Below are positions 6,885-12,980 of a stretch of DNA of 12,980 bases, in pieces (position 1 is the stretch's first letter; every line of letters starts with the position of its first letter). A program made the translations under genes and the position numbers. The notes under the pieces are model-generated. The model was given only the letters and a program-made list of their open reading frames with translations, made no database searches and was not told the origin of the DNA. This DNA is from an uncultured Clostridia bacterium (GTDB taxonomy: Bacteria > Bacillota > Clostridia > Peptostreptococcales > Anaerovoracaceae): NCBI GenBank assembly GCA_937928455.1, contig CALFUG010000208.1, positions 1-12,980 of the forward strand. Direction: 5' to 3'.

Positions 6885-7319
6885 ATGAAGATATTAGTCC
6901 CAGTAGACGGCTCCACGTCCGTCATGAATGCCATTCAAAAAAGCAAAGACGCGGGTTTATTTAACAACGCAGAAATTCACTTGATTACTGTGAATACCAC
7001 TTCCAGCGACATACCCGCCAGTCCCTATATGGCCCTGAATATGATGGATCAGATTACGGAAGCCAATAAGAAAAGAGCGTTGGATGTGCTGGATCAAGCC
7101 AAGAACATGTTGTCTCCGGAATACCATATCCATGCAGAGATCGTGAGAGAAGGAGACCCTGCCATGGAAATTCTCCGATATGCGGAAGAAATGGTGGCCG
7201 ACCTTATCATTATGGGCAATCGTGGTCTGGGCAAATTCAATAAACTGATGATGGGCTCCGTGTCCAATAAAGTATTGACCAATTCCCACTGTTCCGTTCT
7301 CATCGTAAAAGAAAAGTAG
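6885..7319 (+). CDS. Universal stress protein, UspA family (second of a tandem pair)
   Basis: It is a single-domain UspA-family protein of 144 residues. It is clearly related to the gene before it: both share VDGSTS near the start, REGD...EIL.YAEEM in the middle, MGNRGL, FNK..(L/M)(L/M)GSVS.KVL.NSHCSVLIVKE and a near-identical end. This indicates tandem duplication. The ATP-binding glycines are present at G111, G114 and G124, with S125. The region around residues 38-60 differs most between the copies. The start at 6885 has GAGGAGG seven bases upstream. It is probably co-transcribed with the first copy from the promoter near 6340. It ends before a hairpin at 7382-7411. The biological role cannot be read from the sequence. 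Confidence 0.93.
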   Translation: MKILVPVDGSTSVMNAIQKSKDAGLFNNAEIHLITVNTTSSDIPASPYMALNMMDQITEANKKRALDVLDQAKNMLSPEYHIHAEIVREGDPAMEILRYAEEMVADLIIMGNRGLGKFNKLMMGSVSNKVLTNSHCSVLIVKEK

Positions 7320-7381
7320 GACGCGAGACATGGCGAATCATTAAAAACAACCGTGAACGACATATATGAATCCGTGAAAGA

Positions 7382-7413
7382 AGAGACGTCTGTTTATCAA
7401 CAGGCGTCTCTTT
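7382..7413 (+). terminator. Hairpin terminator after the usp pair, possibly acting in both directions
   Basis: AGAGACGTCTGTT (7382-7394) pairs with AACAGGCGTCTCT (7399-7411) over 13 bp with one G-U pair and a TATC loop, followed by a short T-rich tract (TTTCGTT). The opposite strand forms almost the same stem followed by TCTTCTTTC, so it may also stop the converging minus-strand operon. The U-tracts are weak in both directions. Confidence 0.7.
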
Positions 7414-7417
7414 CGTT

Positions 7418-7508
7418 GGGGTCGGTTCAGGGTCAGTTCGGGGTCAGGTACCTTGGCGCCTTTCGTTTGTTGAGGTACCTGACCCCGAACTGACCCCGAA
7501 CCGACCCC
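7418..7508. repeat. 36-bp near-perfect inverted repeat made of 11-bp units, REP/MITE-like
   Basis: The left arm 7418-7453 and right arm 7473-7508 are reverse complements at 35 of 36 positions (an A-C mismatch at 7429/7497), with a 19-base spacer. Each arm is about three 11-bp steps of the pattern GGGGTCRGTTC, ending toward the centre in GGTACCT. It lies between convergent genes, just after the usp terminator and 10 bp beyond the stop of the HypE-like gene. There is no T-run, so it is not a classical terminator. It looks like a mobile or REP-type palindromic element, but I see no other copy in this window. Confidence 0.85.
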
Positions 7509-7518
7509 GAACTTTGCA

Positions 7519-8511
7519 TTACACCGCTTTGTAAATTTCATCCGTTGTAGGAGACGCAATCTGGATTCTCTCTTCCCCCACCACCATAATGATTCCTTCC
7601 TCCTTGGGGCGAATTACACCAATCTGTGTAAAAGGGATGTGCGCTTCCTTCATGGTCTTCTCCATGGACTCTTTCTTCTCCGGGCTCACCATAATCATCA
7701 TGGATCCGGAAGAAATCAATCGCAAGTAGTCGATATCAAAGTACTCACAAATTTTCTTGGTTACCGCTTCTACCGGGATTTGATCCACGTAAATTTCAGC
7801 GCCCGTGTCTGCCACCTGGCACATCTCCCAAATGGCTCCTAGGATGCCGCCCTCCGTCACATCATGCATTCCGTTGGTCCCGATATTGCCTGCCAGCACC
7901 CCTTCTGCCACCACACTGACTTGATTCATCAAATCCTTGGCGTTCATCAACTCCTCGGGAGAAAGAACTTCCTTCAGCTCCTCTTCCCGGTCGGTAGCAA
8001 TGATTCCCGTCCCCTCCAGACCAGCAGCCTTTGTAATGTACACCAAATCACCGGGATTCATGTTTTCTGCATTTTGAGAAGCCCATTTTGCACCTCTCCC
8101 CAACGCGGTGGAAACGATAACCGGCTTGGTCACCGCCGGTGTGATCTCCGTATGACCCCCGATGATTTCCACCCCTAATTCTTCCGAAGCCTTGCCAGCC
8201 TGGGCCATGATTTGGTGAATTTCATCTTCTGTGGTTCCCTCCGGTAGCATAATGGCCAGCATGATTCCCAAGGGTTCGATGCCGTTGGCCGCCACGTCAT
8301 TACAGGATATATGCACCGCCAATCGGCCGATATCCTTCACCGCCGCTGTGATGGGGTCCGTAGATAAAATGCATTCATAGCTTCCAAAATCAATCACCGC
8401 ACAATCTTCGCCGATGCCGGGTCGGGTCAACACCTCCGGCCGGCGAAAGCGAATGTTTTGAAATACCAGCTTCTCCAGTAATTGGCTTTCCAGCTTTCCG
8501 GTTTTCAACAT
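7519..8511 (-). CDS. HypE-like / AIR-synthase-related protein of unknown function
   Basis: It is a member of the PurM/HypE/SelD/ThiL fold superfamily, which binds ATP and activates a carbonyl or amide-type substrate. The protein is 330 residues, normal for HypE. Seen: PGIGEDCAVID at 31-41 and STDPITA at 50-56 (phosphate/metal-binding region of the PurM N-domain), SCNDVAANGIEPLGI at 69-83, IIGGHTEI at 116-123, and a C-domain with GMHDVTEGGILGA at 214-226. The C-terminus is DEIYKAV and lacks the Pro-Arg-Ile-Cys end whose cysteine carries the thiocarboxamide in true HypE. No hyp or hydrogenase gene is nearby, so a hydrogenase-maturation role is doubtful. It starts 12 bp after ligA with AAAGGAG seven bases upstream, so it is the third gene of the pcrA-ligA operon. 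The substrate is unknown. Confidence 0.85.
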   Translation of the reverse strand: MLKTGKLESQLLEKLVFQNIRFRRPEVLTRPGIGEDCAVIDFGSYECILSTDPITAAVKDIGRLAVHISCNDVAANGIEPLGIMLAIMLPEGTTEDEIHQIMAQAGKASEELGVEIIGGHTEITPAVTKPVIVSTALGRGAKWASQNAENMNPGDLVYITKAAGLEGTGIIATDREEELKEVLSPEELMNAKDLMNQVSVVAEGVLAGNIGTNGMHDVTEGGILGAIWEMCQVADTGAEIYVDQIPVEAVTKKICEYFDIDYLRLISSGSMMIMVSPEKKESMEKTMKEAHIPFTQIGVIRPKEEGIIMVVGEERIQIASPTTDEIYKAV

Positions 8512-8523
8512 AATGTATCTCCT

Positions 8524-10557
8524 TTATAAAAACGACTGTTGCGTTTCTCCCTCTGCCACACTCTCTGTGCTATCCCTTGAACTATCCTCTTCACCACTGG
8601 CCACCTCTTCTTTTTCGATGAATTCCAATAGCTCTTCTTCGGTAATAACGGGAACGCCCATGGACTTGGCCGCTTTATTTTTAGTGGAAGAAGAAGCCTT
8701 TTCGTTGTTGATGAGGGCATCGGTTTTGGCGGATACAGAGCCGGTCACCTTGCCACCCTTCCCTTCCAAAAATGCTTTCAAGGCATCCCGATTCTCAAAA
8801 ACTCGGGTAGAACCGGTAATCACATAGGTCTTCCCCTCTAATACTTGCGGGCCCTCATCTTTTCGAGCCGCTATCTTGAGCTCCGCCAACAGGCCTTCCA
8901 CCATTTTTCTTCTGTCCACATCCCGAAAATAGTTGACGTATCCATCTGCCAATACATCCCCCACTCCGGAAATTTCCAACAATTCTTCCCGGGACAAATT
9001 CATCATGCGAGAGAAATCGTCCTTGGCAAACGCCGCAATAGCTTTGGCATTGGCCGTTCCAATGTTGGGAACCCCTAGGCCGTACAATAAACGAGAGGCT
9101 GTGGTTTTCCGACTGATTTCCAAACTTTCCAGCAGATTCTGGAAGGATTTTTCTCCAAATCCTTCCATAGCGATGATTTTCTCTCTCGCCGGTGGATTCC
9201 CTCCCAGTCGAAAAAGATCTGCCGGCTGATGAATCAACCCGGCTCCAATCCATTTCTCTAGGGTGGCTTCCGACAATCCGTCTACATTCAAGGCATTCCG
9301 GGAAACCAACAGCGCATATGATTTGATTTCCTTGGCCGGACAATGGGGGTTGGGACAAAGCAACACCTCCACCTCTCGCTCCCGTTTCCGCTGCGTGGCG
9401 GTACCGCATGCGGGGCAGTGGACAGGCGGTTCTACCGAATCGGAGCCCGTCAAGTTCGCACTGATTTGGGGAATAATCATATTCGCCTTATACACTAAAA
9501 TCCGGTCTCCAACACCTAGCTTCAACTCCTTCACCATACTTACATTGTGAACGGATGCCCGGCTACCCGTGGTTCCTTCCAGCTCCACCGGCTGAAAAAT
9601 GGCAATGGGATTGATTAATCCCGTTCGGGAAGCATTCCATTCCACATCGATTAAGATGGTCTCCGCCATTTCATCCCGCCACTTATAGGCCATGGCATCT
9701 CTGGGAAATTTGGAAGTAGCACCCAAGGTGGCGCCATAAGCCAAGTCATTCAAGGTAACCACAAGCCCATCCGAAGGAAGATCCACCCTTTCCACCTGAG
9801 AAGCAAAGTATTCCACATCCTTCTCAATGGAATCTTTTCCCGTCAGTCGATGTTCCACCACAGAAAACCCTTGCTGCTCCAACCACGCGAGCTGCTCCAT
9901 CCGGGTGGAAAACCCCAGCCCTTGGGCCAGGACCAACCCAAAACCATAAAATCCCACTCTTCTTTTGCGGGTTATCTCCGGGTTTAATTGACGAACACTG
10001 CCACTGCATAGATTCCTGGGATTCTTGTATTTTAATGCGATTTCTGTAATGGTGCGATTGATGGCCTGAAAATCCGAATATCCAATCACCGCTTCTCCCC
10101 GGAGAACCACTTTCCCCCGGAATGGGATTTTCAATGGAAGATTCCGAAACATTTTGGCATTGTTGGTAATCACTTCCCCCACTTCCCCATTCCCTCGAGT
10201 AACCGCCTTCCACAGTTCTCCCTCTTGGTAGGTCAGTACCACTGTCAGCCCATCCAGCTTCCAGGACACCATACCTTCCCGATTTCCCAGGAAACTTTTC
10301 AATTCATCCAGCTCCTTGGTTTTGTTCAAGGAGAGCATGGCCACCTCATGAGCCTCCTTGGGAAGAAAGTCCAAAACCTCTCCCCCCACTTTTACGGTGG
10401 GGCTGTTGGACAAAACAATGCCCGTTGCCTCTTCCAATGCCACCAGCTCATCATAAAGTGCATCGTATTCCTGGTTGGACATCCTTTCCCGGGAATCCCG
10501 ATAATAGGCTTCTCCGGCCTCGTTGAGAATCTCTACCAACTCTTTCATTCGTTCCAT
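8524..10557 (-). CDS. ligA: NAD-dependent DNA ligase, divergent clostridial type
   Basis: It seals nicks in duplex DNA (Okazaki fragments, repair) using NAD. The protein is 677 residues, the normal full-length layout. Seen in order: domain Ia (about 1-60); nucleotidyltransferase domain with catalytic Lys100 in KLDG (100-103); RGEAV at 153-157; an OB region; a zinc finger with C381, C384, C401 and C406; helix-hairpin-helix repeats (about 460-545); a BRCT domain (about 572-648); and an acidic Ser/Glu-rich tail. Several positions differ from canonical LigA: the domain Ia Tyr-His pair reads YY (18-19), the Asp of PDAEYD is Asn28, and motif IV reads DGLVVTL where DGxVxKV is usual. Motif V keeps Lys292. 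From memory this matches a LigA lineage found in Clostridia. The start at 10557 has AGGTG close upstream and lies 7 bp after pcrA. Confidence 0.93.
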   Translation of the reverse strand: MERMKELVEILNEAGEAYYRDSRERMSNQEYDALYDELVALEEATGIVLSNSPTVKVGGEVLDFLPKEAHEVAMLSLNKTKELDELKSFLGNREGMVSWKLDGLTVVLTYQEGELWKAVTRGNGEVGEVITNNAKMFRNLPLKIPFRGKVVLRGEAVIGYSDFQAINRTITEIALKYKNPRNLCSGSVRQLNPEITRKRRVGFYGFGLVLAQGLGFSTRMEQLAWLEQQGFSVVEHRLTGKDSIEKDVEYFASQVERVDLPSDGLVVTLNDLAYGATLGATSKFPRDAMAYKWRDEMAETILIDVEWNASRTGLINPIAIFQPVELEGTTGSRASVHNVSMVKELKLGVGDRILVYKANMIIPQISANLTGSDSVEPPVHCPACGTATQRKREREVEVLLCPNPHCPAKEIKSYALLVSRNALNVDGLSEATLEKWIGAGLIHQPADLFRLGGNPPAREKIIAMEGFGEKSFQNLLESLEISRKTTASRLLYGLGVPNIGTANAKAIAAFAKDDFSRMMNLSREELLEISGVGDVLADGYVNYFRDVDRRKMVEGLLAELKIAARKDEGPQVLEGKTYVITGSTRVFENRDALKAFLEGKGGKVTGSVSAKTDALINNEKASSSTKNKAAKSMGVPVITEEELLEFIEKEEVASGEEDSSRDSTESVAEGETQQSFL

Positions 10558-10564
10558 GTTTCAC

Positions 10565-12796
10565 CTATCGTTTCTTCAGGGGGGCAAAACCCACCGCCAA
10601 TTTCTTCGTGCCTTCCCGATCAAATATAACGGTCACCGTAGGCCCCGTGGATTCAATCACCCTTCCCGGCCCAAATTTGGCATGCTCCACCAAATCTCCC
10701 ACCAGGAAGTCCGAAGCTTTCCCCTGCGCCACTGCCGCCTTGGATTGTGTGGTGGCATATTTCAGCCCATCGAAGGGTCGAACCACCGGTTGGGAATACC
10801 CATCCTTTCCTGCCCCTCGGTCTTTTTGCCTTTCATAATGATAGATACCATCGCCTTCTATCCGCTTCTTGTCAATTTCCCGAAGAAACATGGATTCTCG
10901 GGTGTAATCTGTTTTTCCGTATAGGGTTCGGGTTTCCGCACTGAGAAGATACAGCTTTATCATAGCCCGGGTCATGCCCACGTAGCAGAGTCGCCGCTCC
11001 TCTTCCAGCTTTTCTTGTTGTTCCATGCTGCGCCAGCCGGGAAACAGGCCATCTTCCATTCCTGCCATAAACACCACGGGGAACTCCAATCCTTTGGCAC
11101 TATGAAGGGTCATTAAGGTCACCGCGTCCTCCTGGGTATTTAAATTATCCACCTCCGCCATGAGAGAAATTTTCTCTAAAAAGGAAGATAAAGTCAATGG
11201 TTCTCCATCTCCCACCGTATCATCTTTTTCCGCTTCAGATATGACGGATTTAAATTCCATCAGGTTCTCGATTCTGCCTTCGCTCTCGATGGTATTTTGC
11301 TGCTCCAATGCTTCCAGATATCCGGTTCTCACCAACAATTGGTCATAAATATCGGAAATCCGTAGATTTTCTTGCTCTTCATATAGCGCGCTCAAAACTC
11401 CAGCCAACGCCCCCACCTCTTTGGCGGCTTTCCCCGGCAGCATATCCTGCACGGATTCCTCTCCTAATAGAGACAGCATGCTGGTGTTTTCCGCACGGGC
11501 CAGTCCTCGCAGCTTTTCAATGGTCTTTGCGCCGATGCCCCTTTTTGGCTCATTGATGATGCGCTCCAAGGCCAAGTCATCCCCGGGATTCACCACCAGC
11601 CGCATATATGCCAACATATCTTTGATTTCTTTTCGATCGTAATATCGAAGATTTCCCAAAACCCGATACGGAATGTCGCGATGGATAAAGGCTTCCTCAA
11701 AACTTCGAGACTGAGCATTGGTTCGATACAAAACGACAAAATCCCGATAATCCCAATGGGCTTTTTCTGAAACCTGCTTTCGAAGTCGGGAAATTTCCGA
11801 TGCCACAAAGCGGGCCTCATCTTTCTCATTGTCTGCCCGATAATATTTTATTTTCTCACCCGGTTCCTTCTGGGTCCAAAGCTTCTTGTCCTTCCGGTCT
11901 CTGTTATGAGATATGACACTATGGGCTCCTTCCAGAATATTGCCTTGAGACCGATAATTTTCTTCCAGCTTCACCACCTTGGCACCTTTGAAATCCTTCT
12001 CAAAGCTTAGGATGTTCCGGATATCCGCCCCTCGCCACTGGTAGATACACTGGTCATCATCACCCACCACACAGATATTGCCATGCTTGGCTGCCAACAT
12101 CTGAATGATGCGATATTGAATGTAATTGGTGTCCTGATATTCATCCACCATAATGTATGAAAATCTCTCTTGATACTTGGCCAGAATTTGAGGGTTCTTT
12201 TCGAAAAGATTCACCGTATTTCGCAATAAATCATCAAAATCCATGGCATTGTTTCTCTTCAACACCACCTCATACATTTCATACAAATCGGCTAACATCT
12301 TGGATAGAAATTCGCCGCCTTCTTGCCTCCGATATTCTTCCGGGCTCTGGTTCTTTTCCTTGCAGTGACTGATGACGGATAGTACATAGGCCGGAGAGAA
12401 CCGCTTGTCATCCACCATCTTTTCTTTGAGACAACCCTTTATCACCATTTTTTGGTCTTGGGGATCATATACTGTAAAATTTGAATCATACCCGATGTGC
12501 TGGGCCTCATACCGTAAAATTCTCAAACAGGCACTGTGAAAAGTAAGAATCCACATTCCTCTTGTGGAACCCACTAACGCCTCCACTCGATCTCTCATTT
12601 CCTGAGCCGCCTTATTGGTGAAGGTTACCGCAAAAATTTCCCCCGGCAATACACCCTTCTCTCGAATGAGATAGGCCATGCGATGGGTCATGGTACTGGT
12701 TTTCCCAGATCCGGCACCCGCTAATATCAGCAAGGGACCTTCTGTGCAAAGGGCCGCTTCCCGTTGTTGTGGGTTTAATGATTTCAAATACTCCAT
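10565..12796 (-). CDS. pcrA: ATP-dependent DNA helicase PcrA (UvrD/Rep family)
   Basis: It is a superfamily 1A 3'-5' helicase acting in nucleotide excision repair, removal of RecA filaments and rolling-circle plasmid replication in Firmicutes. The protein is 743 residues, typical. Seen: a Q motif NPQQREA at 8-14; motif I GAGSGKT at 27-33; motif Ia TFTNKAAQEM; motif II DEYQDT at 218-223; motif III GDDDQCIYQWRGA at 245-257; motif IV region FVVLYRTNAQSR; motif V LMTLHSAKGLEFPVV; motif VI EERRLCYVGMTRA; and the PcrA C-terminal Tudor-like segment GDLVEHAKFGPGRVI before PLKKR. The start at 12796 has AAAGGAG nine bases upstream. It is the first gene of an operon with ligA, the same pcrA-ligA pairing as in Bacillus subtilis. 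A nearby ATG at 12804 is out of frame. Confidence 0.97.
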   Translation of the reverse strand: MEYLKSLNPQQREAALCTEGPLLILAGAGSGKTSTMTHRMAYLIREKGVLPGEIFAVTFTNKAAQEMRDRVEALVGSTRGMWILTFHSACLRILRYEAQHIGYDSNFTVYDPQDQKMVIKGCLKEKMVDDKRFSPAYVLSVISHCKEKNQSPEEYRRQEGGEFLSKMLADLYEMYEVVLKRNNAMDFDDLLRNTVNLFEKNPQILAKYQERFSYIMVDEYQDTNYIQYRIIQMLAAKHGNICVVGDDDQCIYQWRGADIRNILSFEKDFKGAKVVKLEENYRSQGNILEGAHSVISHNRDRKDKKLWTQKEPGEKIKYYRADNEKDEARFVASEISRLRKQVSEKAHWDYRDFVVLYRTNAQSRSFEEAFIHRDIPYRVLGNLRYYDRKEIKDMLAYMRLVVNPGDDLALERIINEPKRGIGAKTIEKLRGLARAENTSMLSLLGEESVQDMLPGKAAKEVGALAGVLSALYEEQENLRISDIYDQLLVRTGYLEALEQQNTIESEGRIENLMEFKSVISEAEKDDTVGDGEPLTLSSFLEKISLMAEVDNLNTQEDAVTLMTLHSAKGLEFPVVFMAGMEDGLFPGWRSMEQQEKLEEERRLCYVGMTRAMIKLYLLSAETRTLYGKTDYTRESMFLREIDKKRIEGDGIYHYERQKDRGAGKDGYSQPVVRPFDGLKYATTQSKAAVAQGKASDFLVGDLVEHAKFGPGRVIESTGPTVTVIFDREGTKKLAVGFAPLKKR

Positions 12797-12819
12797 ATAT
12801 ACATTGACTCCTTTGTTTT

Positions 12820-12828
12820 ATTATATCA
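12820..12828 (-). promoter_or_regulatory. Extended -10 promoter of the pcrA-ligA operon
   Basis: On the minus strand TGATATAAT (12828-12820) is an extended -10 element (TG-N-TATAAT). No good -35 box is found at 16-18 bp; the nearest TTGGGT is about 22 bp away. The predicted start near 12813 leaves a very short leader that begins almost at the AAAGGAG ribosome site. Confidence 0.65.
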
Positions 12829-12861
12829 AAACCCCCGCCTCGATACTACCCAAGACAAAAC

Positions 12862-12887
12862 AAAACGGCCGCTTTCACGACCGTTTT
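12862..12887 (-). terminator. Intrinsic terminator of tuf
   Basis: On the minus strand AAAACGGTCG (12887-12878) pairs with CGGCCGTTTT (12871-12862) over 10 bp with one G-U pair around a 6-base loop, followed by GTTTTGT. The opposite strand gives a similar stem with one C-A mismatch. A smaller hairpin (CCCCT/AGGGG, 12891-12906) sits between it and the tuf stop. Confidence 0.8.
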
Positions 12888-12927
12888 TGTCCCCTATCAT
12901 CAGGGGGTATCATTTGTTGGCTATGGA

Positions 12928-12980
12928 TTACTCGATAATCTCAATAACAACGCCGGAGCCTACGGTTCTTCCACCTTCAC
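12928..12980 (-). CDS. tuf: Elongation factor Tu, C-terminal end only
   Basis: Only the last 16 complete codons and the stop fall in the window. They read EGGRTVGSGVVIEIIE, which fits the conserved EF-Tu end (REGGRTVGAGVV followed by a short variable tail in domain III). EF-Tu delivers aminoacyl-tRNA to the ribosome. The call rests on this short but highly conserved stretch. The stop is followed by a terminator and then the pcrA promoter, so this tuf copy is the last gene of its transcript. Confidence 0.85.
   Translation of the reverse strand, partial: EGGRTVGSGVVIEIIE

Noticed and set aside
7418..7508. The long inverted repeat as a rho-independent terminator or CRISPR fragment
   Set aside because: No T-run follows either arm, and the repeat units are contiguous and palindromic without spacers. 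A better terminator candidate is the separate hairpin at 7382-7411.
7519..8511. Canonical hydrogenase maturation protein HypE
   Set aside because: The C-terminal Cys needed for HypE chemistry is absent and no hyp genes are adjacent. It is kept only as HypE-like.

Overview
This window reads as a piece of a Firmicutes chromosome, most likely class Clostridia. The supporting signs are a T-box leader with a strong terminator, AGGAGG-type ribosome sites at nearly every gene, the SRP RNA placed directly before dnaX as in Bacillus subtilis, short clostridial/archaeal-type LeuC and LeuD, and a LigA of a divergent clostridial type. Base composition is moderate (an estimate, not a computed value). Nothing clearly looks like a phage, CRISPR array, secretion locus or defence island. 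Nearly everything is housekeeping, and most genes are on the minus strand.

Layout from the right edge, in the direction of minus-strand transcription. The tail of tuf (EF-Tu) ends at 12928 and is followed by an intrinsic terminator. An extended -10 promoter then starts a tight operon: pcrA (SF1 helicase), ligA (NAD-dependent ligase) and an orphan HypE-like/AIR-synthase-fold gene, with gaps of only 7 and 12 bp. This operon converges on a plus-strand pair of UspA-family genes (6419-7319). The convergence point carries a hairpin terminator and a long, near-perfect 36-bp inverted repeat built from 11-bp units.

Divergent from the usp pair is the leucine operon leuA-leuC-leuD-leuB (5946 down to 1387). 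It is driven by a consensus sigma-A promoter and controlled by a T-box leader with a CUC (Leu) specifier. The four genes encode the full route from 2-ketoisovalerate to 2-ketoisocaproate, up to the final transamination. No terminator follows leuB. Instead a near-consensus promoter, whose -35 box lies inside the leuB stop region, drives the SRP RNA, which is followed 42 bp later by dnaX (cut by the left edge).

The observations most worth a second look are the inverted repeat at 7418-7508, the orphan HypE-like protein lacking the HypE C-terminal cysteine, the changed nucleotide-binding residues in LigA, the roughly 150-nt SRP RNA with a 19-bp closing helix, and the overlap of the SRP RNA promoter with the end of leuB. 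I did not find a convincing new multi-gene system here.
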